Shown one piece after another: positions 8,641 through 17,740 of a stretch of 64,000 bases of DNA. The position numbers were made by a program, and so were the translations under genes. Positions within the stretch are counted from its first letter, which is position 1. Each line of letters opens with the position of its first letter. The stretch is from Desulfosporosinus fructosivorans (GTDB lineage Bacteria > Bacillota > Desulfitobacteriia > Desulfitobacteriales > Desulfitobacteriaceae): the NCBI RefSeq assembly GCF_004766045.1, contig NZ_SPQQ01000003.1, positions 372,001 to 436,000 of the forward strand. Direction: 5' to 3'. Under the pieces are notes generated by a model. It searched no databases. It was not told the DNA's origin and was given only the letters and a program-made list of their open reading frames with translations.

Positions 8641-9327
8641 ATGAATATACTCGTTTGCGATGACGATAAAGAAATCTTAGAGGCAATCAAAATCTACTTA
8701 GTAAACGAAGGCTATAAAGTTTTTAAAGCTTCAAATGGACTAGAAGCTTTACAAGTAATAGAAGAAAAAGAAATACATTTGGTTATTATGGATGTTATGA
8801 TGCCTCAAATGGATGGAATGAGAGCAACTGTGAAGATCAGGGAAGATAAAAATATACCAGTTATTATGCTCTCGGCAAAATCCGAGGATACTGACAAAAT
8901 AATGGGCTTAAATATGGGGGCCGACGATTATATTACCAAGCCCTTTAATCCTTTAGAATTAATCGCAAGGGTAAGGTCCCAGATAAGAAGATATACGACA
9001 CTAGGGAGCCTGGAGACAAAAAACAATGTCTATAAAACAGGTGGACTTGTAATAGATGATGAGTCTAAGATAGTAACGGTAGATGGCGATGAAGTAAAAC
9101 TTACTCCCGTCCAATATAAGATGTTACTGCTGTTGGCTGCCAATGCGGGAAGAGTATATTCCATTGATGAAATCTACGAGAGAGTATGGAAGGAAACGGC
9201 CTTTAGTGCAGAAAACACAGTCGCCGTCCATATCAGAAAAATACGAGAAAAGATTGAAATAAATCCTAAAGAGCCAAAATACTTGAAGGTGGTGTGGGGA
9301 ATTGGGTATAAATTGGAGAAAATATAG
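8641..9327 (+). CDS. OmpR/PhoB-family response regulator (VanR-like)
   Basis: Transcription factor of 228 residues: receiver domain with acidic pocket DDD near residues 7-9, phosphoacceptor in VIMDVMMP, and K in ITKPFNP. A C-terminal winged helix follows (VKLTPVQYKMLLLL ... TVAVHIRKIREKI). It overlaps the kinase gene by 26 bp, so the two form one unit. The ATG at 8641 has a modest GGGAGTG upstream. Similar pairs often control cell-envelope or antibiotic-response genes, but no target is adjacent except its own promoter. Confidence 0.92.
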   Translation: MNILVCDDDKEILEAIKIYLVNEGYKVFKASNGLEALQVIEEKEIHLVIMDVMMPQMDGMRATVKIREDKNIPVIMLSAKSEDTDKIMGLNMGADDYITKPFNPLELIARVRSQIRRYTTLGSLETKNNVYKTGGLVIDDESKIVTVDGDEVKLTPVQYKMLLLLAANAGRVYSIDEIYERVWKETAFSAENTVAVHIRKIREKIEINPKEPKYLKVVWGIGYKLEKI

Positions 9328-11377
9328 CCATTCAGTGATAACAAAGGTGATTGGTTTTATGCTTGCAATCTTGTGTTTTACGAGTGCCAGTTCAATATTT
9401 CTAAATATTGAACTGGTGCATAATGCCGACGTAAGTATAGCTTTTGAAGATGGCTATTATAATGGTAAAGATTATCTAAGTGACAGCTCAGAGGTCATTG
9501 AAAGTTTAAGGAGGATAGGAAACTATAAGAGTGAGGAACATATTTTAAACGGTGGAACTCTTATAGAAGATCGAATTTTGAATGAAGAAGAAGACTTGTT
9601 TAGAGAATTTAGATATAACTCAAAGAGCTATAACTTTAATCTGAGCGATGAGGAAAATTATACGAAATTCAAGGAAGTCTACGCAGAAAAAATATTGCAG
9701 ATAAGAACAAATTTAATTAAAGAAGAGCTGAATAACTATAAGGCAACCATACAAAGATTAGAAAAACATCAAGCTCAGGGTCTTATTTATTATGCAAAGA
9801 ACGATGAAACCGAATTTACTAATACTCCTAACAAAGCAGAAGACTATTTCAGATCTTTTCCTTCCTATATGATATTTGATGGTTATAAACAAGAGGTATT
9901 TCCGCAGGAAGTTAAAGAAAATAGTCAATATAACTGGATTACATCAAATATAAATCAATTAGGTCAAAAAGAGGTTATGTATATTGCTTTTACTGCCGAG
10001 TATTTAAATCCCAGAATTGCAGAATGGAAAGAGAATAAACTATTTGTTACGAATAGTCTCTATCAAATGGCGGGTTTTTTATTAGTACTAGCAATAGCCT
10101 TTATCTATCTAGTATTAGTAATTGGTAGAAAACCACTAAAAGATCACGAAGTGTATTTAAACTCTATCGATAGAATCTACAATGATTTGAACATTGGCAT
10201 GTGTGTTTTGTTGATTGCATCATGGGTTGGAGCCATAAATATATTGGACCATTTAAAGATCTATTACCTTATATTCCCAATAACTTTGTTAATTACTACC
10301 CTCGTCGTAATATTGGTTCTGTCACTAGTAAAACATCTTAAAAACAGGTCATTGATTAAGCATACTTTAACCTTCAAGATCTTTTATAGACTTTTTAGAT
10401 TTATTAACGATATCTATAATAGTGGGAGAGTAGGAGTAAAAGTTGTATTAATTGTTATAGGCTATCCAATAATTGTAGCTATAACCTTCTTTATGTTCCC
10501 AATAACTATAGGCGTTGCAGCCTGGCTTACTCTTAAGAAAGTAAAAGAATTTGAGGCCATAAAAGAAGGGGTAAAGCAGGTAAAAGAGGGAGATGTACAC
10601 TACACTATAAATGTGGCTGGAGGTGGGGAATTTGCCAAACTTGCTAGTGATATTAATAGCATCACTGACGGTTTATACAAAGCAGTCGAAAATGAGACCA
10701 AAAGTGAACGGTTAAAAAGTGAACTAATTACGAATGTATCTCACGATATTAGAACCCCCTTAACCTCAATTATTACCTATGTTGATTTATTGAAACATGA
10801 GAAGGATCAGACGAAGGTCGAAGGATATTTAGAAATAATCGATCAGAAGTCGCAACGGTTAAAAGTATTGACTGAGAATTTGTTTGAAGCAGCTAAGGCC
10901 TCAAGTGGAACTATAGCTGTGAACTTTGAAACAATAGATCTTGTATCGTTAATAACCCAGGGGTTAGGTGAACTTGATGATAGAATTCAAGAGCGTAAAT
11001 TAGAATTTAAGACTAATTATCCTCGAGATAAAGTATATATCAAAGCTGACGGGAAATTATTATGGAGAGCTATCGAGAATCTGTTGTCCAATATATTCAA
11101 ATATGCCCTGGAAGGGTCAAGGGTCTATATTGAGATTATAGATTCAGGAACTGGGGTAACGCTCATCATTAAAAATATCTCGGCCTATGAACTGAATATT
11201 TCTTCTGATGAACTGATGGAGCGTTTCAAAAGAGGCGATGAATCCAGAAGTAGTCAAGGGAGTGGGTTAGGATTATCGATTGCTAAGAGTCTGATAGAGA
11301 TCCAAAAAGGAAGTTTCAATATAGAAATTGACGGAGATTTATTTAAGGCTATCATACAATTGAACTCGTTCAACTAA
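9302..11377 (+). CDS. Membrane sensor histidine kinase, partner of the upstream regulator
   Basis: A 691-residue kinase: one N-terminal membrane segment (about residues 14-33), an external domain of roughly 210 residues, then several membrane segments between about 255 and 410. A HAMP-like linker, a DHp domain with phosphoacceptor His in SHDIRTPLTS and a catalytic ATP-binding domain (NLLSNIFKYA, GSGLGLSIAKSL) follow. The D-x-G-x-G box is replaced by an IKN-type stretch, as in some clostridial VanS-like kinases. The start is TTG 9302 (behind GGTGGTGTGGGG) or GTG 9335; both overlap or abut the regulator gene. The ligand is unknown. Confidence 0.9.
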   Translation: MGINWRKYSHSVITKVIGFMLAILCFTSASSIFLNIELVHNADVSIAFEDGYYNGKDYLSDSSEVIESLRRIGNYKSEEHILNGGTLIEDRILNEEEDLFREFRYNSKSYNFNLSDEENYTKFKEVYAEKILQIRTNLIKEELNNYKATIQRLEKHQAQGLIYYAKNDETEFTNTPNKAEDYFRSFPSYMIFDGYKQEVFPQEVKENSQYNWITSNINQLGQKEVMYIAFTAEYLNPRIAEWKENKLFVTNSLYQMAGFLLVLAIAFIYLVLVIGRKPLKDHEVYLNSIDRIYNDLNIGMCVLLIASWVGAINILDHLKIYYLIFPITLLITTLVVILVLSLVKHLKNRSLIKHTLTFKIFYRLFRFINDIYNSGRVGVKVVLIVIGYPIIVAITFFMFPITIGVAAWLTLKKVKEFEAIKEGVKQVKEGDVHYTINVAGGGEFAKLASDINSITDGLYKAVENETKSERLKSELITNVSHDIRTPLTSIITYVDLLKHEKDQTKVEGYLEIIDQKSQRLKVLTENLFEAAKASSGTIAVNFETIDLVSLITQGLGELDDRIQERKLEFKTNYPRDKVYIKADGKLLWRAIENLLSNIFKYALEGSRVYIEIIDSGTGVTLIIKNISAYELNISSDELMERFKRGDESRSSQGSGLGLSIAKSLIEIQKGSFNIEIDGDLFKAIIQLNSFN

Positions 11378-11385
11378 ATGACAAT

Positions 11386-11436
11386 AAATTCGAGGATTAT
11401 ACGCCCCTTTGTGGGCGTATAATCCTCGAATTTGGT
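11386..11436 (+). terminator. Strong terminator after the two-component system
   Basis: Perfect 21-bp arms, 11386-11406 and 11413-11433, with a 6-nt loop. It lies 9 bp after the kinase stop. Confidence 0.8.
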
Positions 11437-11530
11437 ACAATCATAAAGTATAAATTAAAAGTTTATATATTTTAAGGGCACTAAGGCTACCGTCAGCGCC
11501 TCTGGACTTGGCTTTGCCAAGTTTTCTTTA

Positions 11531-11575
11531 TTGACAGGAATTCAATAAGTGTTACAATAAGTGAGTAATCACTCA
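11531..11575 (+). promoter_or_regulatory. Sigma-A promoter with TetR-type operator
   Basis: TTGACA (11531-11536), 16-bp spacer, TACAAT (11553-11558), followed at 11562-11575 by the dyad TGAGTAATCACTCA. This is the kind of palindrome bound by TetR/AcrR regulators. It overlaps the expected transcription start of the tetR gene, so autorepression is likely. Confidence 0.75.
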
Positions 11576-11616
11576 TTATTTATAATAGCGGTGAATTCTA
11601 AAGTTTGGAGGGGCGT

Positions 11617-12246
11617 ATGAAGTCAAATCAAGAAACTAAGCCACGGGAAATCAGTCTAAGAAAAACAGCGGAGGAGCGGCACCAAGATATTCTGGAAGCA
11701 GCCCTCATAGTTTTTACGCGCAAAGGTTACAATGGCTCAACCACTGCGGAAATTGCCCGTGTAGCAGGTGTCGCTGAAGGGACTATTTTCCGCCATTTTG
11801 CTACTAAGAAAGACTTACTGGTTGCGGTTCTGAAACCTAAAGTTCTAAATGGGATCATCGATCTTGATAAGGAACAGAAAGAAGCAACTCCGGTGGAATT
11901 TTTCCGGTTTTTTCTGAGGAATCGCTTGGAGTTAATCAACGAAAATGACGGTTTTTTTCGCTTTATGTTTGCTGAAGCTCAGTATCATAGTGAAGTTAGA
12001 GAGGCCTTGTTTAAAGGGATACTAGAGCAGGGTATAGGTATCGTCAAACCATGGTTTGATATGGGTGTCGCAAGAGGGGATTTCAAACCACTCCCATTTA
12101 TACCCACGATGAGAGGTTTTATGGGGATGGTAATGTTTCAAGGGATGTTTAATCACGTTTTCGAAGGGTTATCTCCGGAAGAAACATTGGAAGAAGCTGC
12201 TGATCAGTTGCTTGAGCTCCTTTTTCATGGGTTGCTCGCAAAGTAA
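11617..12246 (+). CDS. TetR/AcrR-family transcriptional repressor
   Basis: A 209-residue regulator. The N-terminal helix-turn-helix is typical: ILEAALIVFTRKGYNGSTTA then IARVAGVAEGTIFRHFATKK; the C-terminal half is an all-helical ligand pocket. The ATG at 11617 is used because GGAGGGG lies 5-6 nt upstream; an in-frame TTG at 11605 lies on top of that site. It heads an operon with an HlyD-like protein, an ABC ATPase and an ABC-2 permease, the arrangement of the CecR-YbhGFSR exporter of enterobacteria. Its likely role is to repress that exporter until a toxic compound binds. Confidence 0.9.
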   Translation: MKSNQETKPREISLRKTAEERHQDILEAALIVFTRKGYNGSTTAEIARVAGVAEGTIFRHFATKKDLLVAVLKPKVLNGIIDLDKEQKEATPVEFFRFFLRNRLELINENDGFFRFMFAEAQYHSEVREALFKGILEQGIGIVKPWFDMGVARGDFKPLPFIPTMRGFMGMVMFQGMFNHVFEGLSPEETLEEAADQLLELLFHGLLAK

Positions 12247-12332
12247 GAATGTCAGACAGTAAGAAATGAAAGCTAGTTAAAATTCCTCAAGAGAGACTTT
12301 AAGGCTCATTTAAAGGAGTAGGAGGGGGAAAT

Positions 12333-13355
12333 ATGAGAAAGAAACTTGCAATTATTGTCGTTGTTCTAGTCCTTATCACTCTGTCGGTTTTAGGGTACAG
12401 GAACTATTTTAACGGACCGGCTGACCCCACCACTTATTCTGGTACGATTGAAGGGACAGCTATGCCTGTTCAGCCAGAGTTAGGCGGTAGAATTATTAAC
12501 TTGCCAGTGCGTGAAGGGCAAGTTATCAAAGTCGGTGATGTCGTTGCTAAACTGGATGACAGTCAGGCTAAAATTTCTCTGGATTCTGCGAAGAGCCAGC
12601 AGACCCAAGCTCAAGCAAAACTTAACGATCTCCTAGGAGGCGCGCGCGCGGAGGAAATCCAGCGTTTGGAGTACGTAGTGACGCAGGCGAAGGCCAATCT
12701 AGCCGCGCTTGAACCAAATCTCAAATTTGAGGAAGATAATCTGGCAACGAATCAAAAACTTTATGAAGGTGGCGCGATTAGTAAACAGGTCGTGGATGCT
12801 CAGCAAACTAAGCTTGATACACTAAAAGCCCAATATCAGAGCGTTCAAGCGAGTGTCGATGTAGCTCAGGCAGGCGTCGACCAAGCTCATGCAGGGAATA
12901 CACAACCCGCGATTCAGGCCCAGAAAGCGGCCGTGGATATTACCGCTCAGTCCGTTAAAACAGCTGAATTGAACTTAAGTAAACTAGTCATTAAGAGTCC
13001 CGTCGGAGGCCAGGTTCTCTATCAACATGTTGAGCAAGGTCAAGTCGTCAACTCGGGTACAACGCTGGTGACGATTCTAGATCCGAATGAGTTGTGGATA
13101 AAAATCTATATTCCGGAAGCCAAGTTGAATCAGGTGAAAGTAGGCGTGACAGCTTATATCGTTGTCGATTCTTACCCGGGCAAAACGTTTAAAGGTCAAA
13201 TTCTATACGTCAGTGACCAAGCAGAATTCACGCCCAAGAACGTACAGACAAAAGAAGAACGGACGACCACCGTCTACGCAGTTAAACTAAGTATAACTGA
13301 AGGAAAAGACCAGTTGAAGGCAGGTATGCCTGCGGATGTGACCCTGCTGCAATAG
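12333..13355 (+). CDS. HlyD-family periplasmic-adaptor-like subunit of ABC exporter (YbhG-like)
   Basis: A 340-residue membrane-fusion-type protein. A single N-terminal membrane anchor (about residues 5-22) precedes a split biotinyl-lipoyl-like domain (GGRIINLPVREGQVIKVGD and VIKSPVGGQVLYQHVEQGQV), with a long coiled coil rich in A, Q and K between (residues about 85-215). A beta-barrel follows. It links the ABC permease to the cell exterior; in a single-membrane Firmicute the exact role is unclear. The ATG has GGAGTAGGAGGGGG upstream. It is co-transcribed with the ATPase gene after a 13-bp gap. Confidence 0.85.
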   Translation: MRKKLAIIVVVLVLITLSVLGYRNYFNGPADPTTYSGTIEGTAMPVQPELGGRIINLPVREGQVIKVGDVVAKLDDSQAKISLDSAKSQQTQAQAKLNDLLGGARAEEIQRLEYVVTQAKANLAALEPNLKFEEDNLATNQKLYEGGAISKQVVDAQQTKLDTLKAQYQSVQASVDVAQAGVDQAHAGNTQPAIQAQKAAVDITAQSVKTAELNLSKLVIKSPVGGQVLYQHVEQGQVVNSGTTLVTILDPNELWIKIYIPEAKLNQVKVGVTAYIVVDSYPGKTFKGQILYVSDQAEFTPKNVQTKEERTTTVYAVKLSITEGKDQLKAGMPADVTLLQ

Positions 13356-13368
13356 AGGAGTGAGGAAG

Positions 13369-14142
13369 ATGAAGCTAGCCATTGATTGCCAGGGCCTGGT
13401 CAAACGGTTTGGCAACTATACTGCTGTCCAAGGGGTGAATTTTCAGATCCCTCCTGGAACAATCATGGGTTTTGTTGGACCGAATGGGGCGGGGAAAACA
13501 ACGATCATTCGTATGTTGTGCGGAGTTTTGGTGCCGACAGACGGGCAAGCCACGGTGCTTGGTTTTGACGTCCGGACTCAGCCTGAGGAAATCAAACAAC
13601 GGATCGGGTATATGTCCCAAAAATTTAGCTTGTATGAAGACCTAACTGTGGGTGAGAATCTTGATTTTTATGCTGGAGTATATAGTCTTCGAGGGAAAGT
13701 TGCTCGTGCCGAGAAAGCGCGAGTGATCGAACTGATCGGTTTAGGAGACAGAACGTCGCAACTGGTCGTTTCTCTCTCCGGGGGCTGGAAGCAAAGGGTA
13801 GCCTTGGGCTGTGCTTTATTGCATAAACCCCAGCTGCTCATCTTGGATGAACCGACGGCTGGGGTGGATCCTGTCTCCCGACGGGTGTTCTGGGATTTAA
13901 TCCATCTGTTAGCCAAAGAAGGAATGACCATTTTGGTAAGTACCCATTATATGGATGAAGCAGACACTTGTGACTATCTGGGCTTTGTCTTTTACGGTAG
14001 GTTAATCGCCTTTGGTTCTCCTGCGGATATGAAGAAACAAGAAGCGAAAGATAATTTGGACGATCTCTTCATTTATTATGTGGAGCATGAAGCTTCGGAC
14101 GACCCTCGCAACCTTGCAATCAATAAAGGAGGACGAGGCTGA
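13369..14142 (+). CDS. ABC exporter ATP-binding protein (YbhF/CcmA-like)
   Basis: Single-nucleotide-domain ATPase, 257 residues from the ATG at 13369. It has Walker A GPNGAGKTT, signature LSGGWKQR, Walker B LLILDEPTAGVDP and switch HYMDEAD. It powers the permease encoded next, which it overlaps (TGATG). A GTG at 13360 is an alternative start but falls in the GAGGAG ribosome site. The E. coli homologue has two fused ATPase domains; here there is one. Confidence 0.9.
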   Translation: MKLAIDCQGLVKRFGNYTAVQGVNFQIPPGTIMGFVGPNGAGKTTIIRMLCGVLVPTDGQATVLGFDVRTQPEEIKQRIGYMSQKFSLYEDLTVGENLDFYAGVYSLRGKVARAEKARVIELIGLGDRTSQLVVSLSGGWKQRVALGCALLHKPQLLILDEPTAGVDPVSRRVFWDLIHLLAKEGMTILVSTHYMDEADTCDYLGFVFYGRLIAFGSPADMKKQEAKDNLDDLFIYYVEHEASDDPRNLAINKGGRG

Positions 14143-15284
14143 TGCAGCGTTTTGTCTGGGTGCGTTTTAGCGCGGTTTTGAAAAAGGAATTTCTCCATAT
14201 CCTTAGGGACCGTGCTAGCTTAATCATGGCCGTTGCTATGCCGATTGCCATGCTTCTCATTTTTGGCTATGCTATCAACACTGATGTCGAGCACCTTCCG
14301 ACGGTGGTTTGGGACCAAGCACAAACGGTCGATAGCCGAGAACTGATTACTTCCATTCGGAATACTCAGTATATGGATCCGGATAATTACGTCCAAGGCT
14401 ATAAGGAGATCGAAGGCTATCTGGACAGTGGTAAAGCGCGGGCTGCAGTCATTATTCCTCCGGATTTCGGTAAGAAAATTCAGGGTATGAAAAAGGCCAG
14501 CGTTCAAGTGTTGGTCGATGGGTCCGATCCCACCGTGGCTCGAGCGGTTATGTCCGCGGTGCAAATGCTTGGCTTGAATAAATCGCTGCAACTTCAGAGT
14601 GAGCGCATTGTGGCCTTGGGGACTGCTTCAGGCCAAGAAATGCCGCTTAATTTAGAGACGAGGGTGTGGTACAACCCGGACATGAAATCTAGGGTCTTTA
14701 ACATTCCGGCCTTAATCGGTCTGATCCTACAAAGTGTGATTGCCATGCTGACCTCATTTTCGATTGTGCGGGAAAAGGAACGCGGCACCATGGAACAATT
14801 GGTTGTGACCCCGATCCGCCCGCTGGAATTGATGCTGGGTAAGCTTCTTCCCTACGTGGTGATCGGATTTGTGTCAATGTCTCTGATTATGGCAACAGGA
14901 ATTTTCTGGTTCGGCGTTGTGCCCATCGGGAGTGTTCCGCTCCTTTTCTTGCTGTCCACGCTTTTCCTAGTGACTATTCTGGCCATTGGACTCTTGATCT
15001 CTAGCATTGCAAAGACTCAACTACAGGCCATGCAAATGACCTTCATTATGCTCTTGCCGTCCATCCTATTGTCTGGCTTTATCTTTCCTAGGGAAACAAT
15101 GCCTAAGTTTCTACATCTCTTGGGTGGTCTATTACCTCTAACGTATTTTCTTAAAATCGTCAGGGGTATCTTCCTCAAAGGGGTTGGTATCCAGTACCTG
15201 TGGCAAGACACGTTGGTATTGTGTGCATTTGCGGTTATTTTGTTGGCGATCGCATCGAAGAAGTTTAAGAAGAATCTGGATTAG
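14142..15284 (+). CDS. ABC-2 type exporter permease (YbhS/YbhR-like)
   Basis: A 380-residue permease: one membrane helix near residues 25-45, an extracellular domain of about 130 residues, then five helices in the C-terminal half. The conserved block REKERGTMEQLVVTPIRPLE lies before the second helix, as in drug-export ABC-2 proteins. Only one permease gene is present whereas ybhS and ybhR are paired in E. coli, so it may homodimerise. A repeat element begins at its stop codon, so loss of a second permease gene is possible but not demonstrable. Confidence 0.88.
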   Translation: MQRFVWVRFSAVLKKEFLHILRDRASLIMAVAMPIAMLLIFGYAINTDVEHLPTVVWDQAQTVDSRELITSIRNTQYMDPDNYVQGYKEIEGYLDSGKARAAVIIPPDFGKKIQGMKKASVQVLVDGSDPTVARAVMSAVQMLGLNKSLQLQSERIVALGTASGQEMPLNLETRVWYNPDMKSRVFNIPALIGLILQSVIAMLTSFSIVREKERGTMEQLVVTPIRPLELMLGKLLPYVVIGFVSMSLIMATGIFWFGVVPIGSVPLLFLLSTLFLVTILAIGLLISSIAKTQLQAMQMTFIMLLPSILLSGFIFPRETMPKFLHLLGGLLPLTYFLKIVRGIFLKGVGIQYLWQDTLVLCAFAVILLAIASKKFKKNLD

Positions 15285-15377
15285 GAGGGTGTGAATTTGC
15301 GGCGCTCACCCTAGGCGCCGTCGCTAGAACGCTGATAACTCGGCGAGAATGGCAAAACCTCTGGGTTGTTCTGCATG
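15284..15377 (+). repeat. 94-bp direct repeat, copy 1
   Basis: Begins GGAGGGTGTGAATTTGCGG at the stop codon of the permease gene and ends CTGCATG. It matches 15487-15580 with few differences. The gap 15285-15688 has no credible gene and consists of these repeats, an inverted partial copy, a hairpin and the cyclophilin promoter (TATAAT at 15605). Confidence 0.85.
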
Positions 15378-15386
15378 TGAACCAAT

Positions 15387-15419
15387 GCCGTTCTGGCGCC
15401 GAGTTATCGAAGCATGCTT
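15387..15419 (-). repeat. Inverted partial copy of the 94-bp repeat
   Basis: The reverse complement (GCATGCTT..GATAACTCGGCG..AGAACGGC) matches the middle of both flanking copies with small insertions. With copy 1 it can fold into a long stem. Confidence 0.7.
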
Positions 15420-15450
15420 GACGCGACTCTGCCTGAAGGGTTCGCTCTGC

Positions 15451-15485
15451 AAAATCACACCCTCTGGCTTTGAGGGTGTGATTTT
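15451..15485 (+). terminator. Hairpin ending in TTTT between the repeat copies
   Basis: Perfect 14-bp arms 15451-15464 and 15472-15485, the second arm ending ATTTT. It may terminate transcription of the exporter operon. Part of its sequence (GGGTGTGA) recurs at the start of each repeat copy. Confidence 0.6.
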
Positions 15486-15486
15486 G

Positions 15487-15580
15487 GGAGGGTGTGAATT
15501 TGCGGCGCTCACCCTAGGCGCTGTCGCTAGCATGCTTGATAACTCGGCGAGAACGGCAAAACCTCTGGGCTTTCTGCATG
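15487..15580 (+). repeat. 94-bp direct repeat, copy 2
   Basis: Same length and order as 15284-15377, differing mainly around the CTAGCATGCTTGATAAC segment. No open frame is conserved between the two copies, arguing for a non-coding interspersed element. Confidence 0.85.
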
Positions 15581-15688
15581 GCTGTTCTGAATGAAGAAAA
15601 ATGATATAATACTATAGATAGGTTTTAGGACTAGACATCATAGACAATGTAACTTGAGGTAGAGGATTATTGGAGGGATTTAATATCA

Positions 15689-16375
15689 ATGAAGAAGCTT
15701 AAACTTGGGCTATTATTTTTAACGTTCGTTGTTATCTTAACAACTATTGGGTGTGGTACTCAGGCCCCAAAAGATACCACTGCACCAACGACCACTAAAG
15801 ACAATGCCCAAACACAGAGCAATGAGGGTATACCCACGTCGAAAAACAATCCGGTTGTCACGATTACGATGGCTAACGATGAGCAGATCAAGATGGAACT
15901 ATATCCAGACGTTGCTCCGAATACCGTGAAAAGCTTTATCTCCTTGGTGAAAAAGGGATTTTACAACGGCTTAATCTTTCACCGAGTGATGCCTGAGTTT
16001 ATGATCCAGGGAGGAGATCCTAGTGGCAATGGCACTGGAGGACCGGGTTATAGCATCAAGGGTGAATTTACCAATAATGGATTTGTAAACGATCTGAAGC
16101 ATGAACGTGGTGTAATCTCGATGGGCAGAACATCTCAAAGCAAGGATTCAGCGGGTTCCCAATTTTTCATTATGGTAGCGACTAATCCAAGCTTAGATAA
16201 AGATTATGCTGCCTTTGGTAAAGTGCTTACAGGGATGGAGACTGTGGACAAAATTGTAAATACTCCGAGGGGTAAAAAGGCGAAGGATAAACCAAACCAA
16301 GACCAGGTCATGAAAAGCGTAACCGTCGACACAATGGGGGTCACCTATGCTGAACCGGATGTTATTAAGAAATAG
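15689..16375 (+). CDS. Cyclophilin-type peptidyl-prolyl isomerase, lipoprotein
   Basis: Proline isomerase of 228 residues, anchored outside the membrane. A signal peptide with lipobox TIGC (Cys near residue 22) is followed by a Thr-rich linker to about residue 50. The cyclophilin fold then shows FHRVMPEFMIQGGDPSGNGTGGPGY-type motifs, with FHRV, QGGD and the QFFIMV strand of the active site. It probably assists folding of exported proteins. It is a single gene with TATAAT at 15605 and a GGAGGG ribosome site. Confidence 0.92.
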   Translation: MKKLKLGLLFLTFVVILTTIGCGTQAPKDTTAPTTTKDNAQTQSNEGIPTSKNNPVVTITMANDEQIKMELYPDVAPNTVKSFISLVKKGFYNGLIFHRVMPEFMIQGGDPSGNGTGGPGYSIKGEFTNNGFVNDLKHERGVISMGRTSQSKDSAGSQFFIMVATNPSLDKDYAAFGKVLTGMETVDKIVNTPRGKKAKDKPNQDQVMKSVTVDTMGVTYAEPDVIKK

Positions 16376-16406
16376 TTAGATTGGGGTAATTAAGGAGACT
16401 TGAGAC

Positions 16407-17576
16407 ATGCTAATACCATCAAAACGTTTAGACAGTTTAGGAGCGTCTGTCTTTAGCGAAATGGACAATTTGAGACGAGAATTAGAAAAAGCAGGAAATC
16501 AATTAATTAACCTTAGCATTGGCAGTCCTGACCGAGCACCAGCCATAGAAATTCGAGAGATTCTTAGTCAAGCGACCTTGGACGAGTCCCAATACGGATA
16601 TACTCTGACTCGTGGAACTGCGAATTTTCGCAAGGTTTGTGCGGAGTGGTATTTCGAACGATTTGGAGTAACGCTGAATCCTGAAACTGAGGTTTTGCCT
16701 CTCATGGGTTCTCAGGATGGGCTAGCACATATTTTTCTAGCGTACATTGATCCGGGTGATTTAGCATTGATCCCGGATCCCGGCTATCCAATTTATACGG
16801 CAGGTTTAATGCTGGCTGGTGGCGAGAAGGTATCGATGCCGTTGCTGAAGGAAAACGGATTTTTACCAGACCTGCAACAAATTAATCCAGATCTGGCTCG
16901 CAAAGCAAAACTAATGTTCTTGAATTATCCGAATAACCCCACTGCAGCCGTGGCCCCACTTTCATTTTTTGAGGACGTCGTGGCCTTTGCTAAAGAGTAT
17001 GATCTACTTATTTGTCATGATGCGGCATACTCTGAACTGGCCTTTGAGGGGTATAAACCAGTCAGCTTTTTGCAAGCACAGGGGGCAAAAGACGTCGGAA
17101 TTGAATTTCATTCCATCTCTAAAACATTTAACTTGGCGGGAGTGCGTTTAGGGTTTGTCGTCGGCAATGCTGAGGTCATTCGTAATCTCTCTCAACTCAA
17201 AGCGAATATCGATTATGGAGTGTTTCGTCCGGTGTTGACAGCTGGGGCTTATGCCCTCAGCTCTGCGCAAGACTCGATTGAAGACAATAAAATTGCGTAT
17301 GAAAGACGACGGGATCTCTTGATCGAGGGTTGTGCAATCGCTGGCTGGAACCTACCAATCCCCCAAGGTTCTATGTTTATCTGGGCACCTGTGCCGTCCA
17401 AGCAAGATTCAGTATCGTTTGCAATTGAGCTAGCTCGTGAGGCGGGCGTGGTTGTAGTGCCTGGGCTAGCTTTTGGCGATCACGGTGAAGGGTATGTGCG
17501 CATAGCCATGGTTCAAGATGAAAGTGTTTTGCAGGAAGCTGTGCGGAGGATTCAGCAATTTTTAAGTAAGAATTAG
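16407..17576 (+). CDS. Class I/II aminotransferase (PLP), DapL/alanine-type
   Basis: A 389-residue pyridoxal-phosphate enzyme. The PLP-binding lysine sits in SISKTFNLAGVRLG, the ring-stacking region in PDPGYPIYTAG and the conserved NYPNNPTAA block is intact. It resembles the LL-diaminopimelate/aspartate aminotransferase subgroup, but several family members have other substrates and I cannot choose from sequence alone. The ATG is preceded by AAGGAG. It lies 31 bp after the cyclophilin gene and may be co-transcribed with it. Confidence 0.85.
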   Translation: MLIPSKRLDSLGASVFSEMDNLRRELEKAGNQLINLSIGSPDRAPAIEIREILSQATLDESQYGYTLTRGTANFRKVCAEWYFERFGVTLNPETEVLPLMGSQDGLAHIFLAYIDPGDLALIPDPGYPIYTAGLMLAGGEKVSMPLLKENGFLPDLQQINPDLARKAKLMFLNYPNNPTAAVAPLSFFEDVVAFAKEYDLLICHDAAYSELAFEGYKPVSFLQAQGAKDVGIEFHSISKTFNLAGVRLGFVVGNAEVIRNLSQLKANIDYGVFRPVLTAGAYALSSAQDSIEDNKIAYERRRDLLIEGCAIAGWNLPIPQGSMFIWAPVPSKQDSVSFAIELAREAGVVVVPGLAFGDHGEGYVRIAMVQDESVLQEAVRRIQQFLSKN

Positions 17577-17585
17577 ATTGACTGG

Positions 17586-17620
17586 AAAATTGCTAGGTAA
17601 GAGTTATCAGCAATTTTTTT
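17586..17620 (+). terminator. Terminator of the aminotransferase gene
   Basis: AAAATTGCT (17586-17594) pairs with AGCAATTTT (17609-17617), continuing into a run of T. Confidence 0.85.
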
Positions 17621-17660
17621 GAGGTATAACCGCAGCCTTTAGGGTCTGTGCTTATACCTC
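17621..17660. repeat. Second hairpin downstream of the aminotransferase gene
   Basis: GAGGTATAA (17621-17629) pairs with TTATACCTC (17652-17660). It directly follows the first terminator and may act as a backup, or as a leader structure of the MATE gene, whose TATAAT lies at about 17696. Confidence 0.5.
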
Positions 17661-17740
17661 TATTTGTTCTGACTGTTCAAATGACGAGATTCTGGTATAA
17701 TAACTAAGCACATTAGAAGATAAAGACAATGGAGGTCTCT

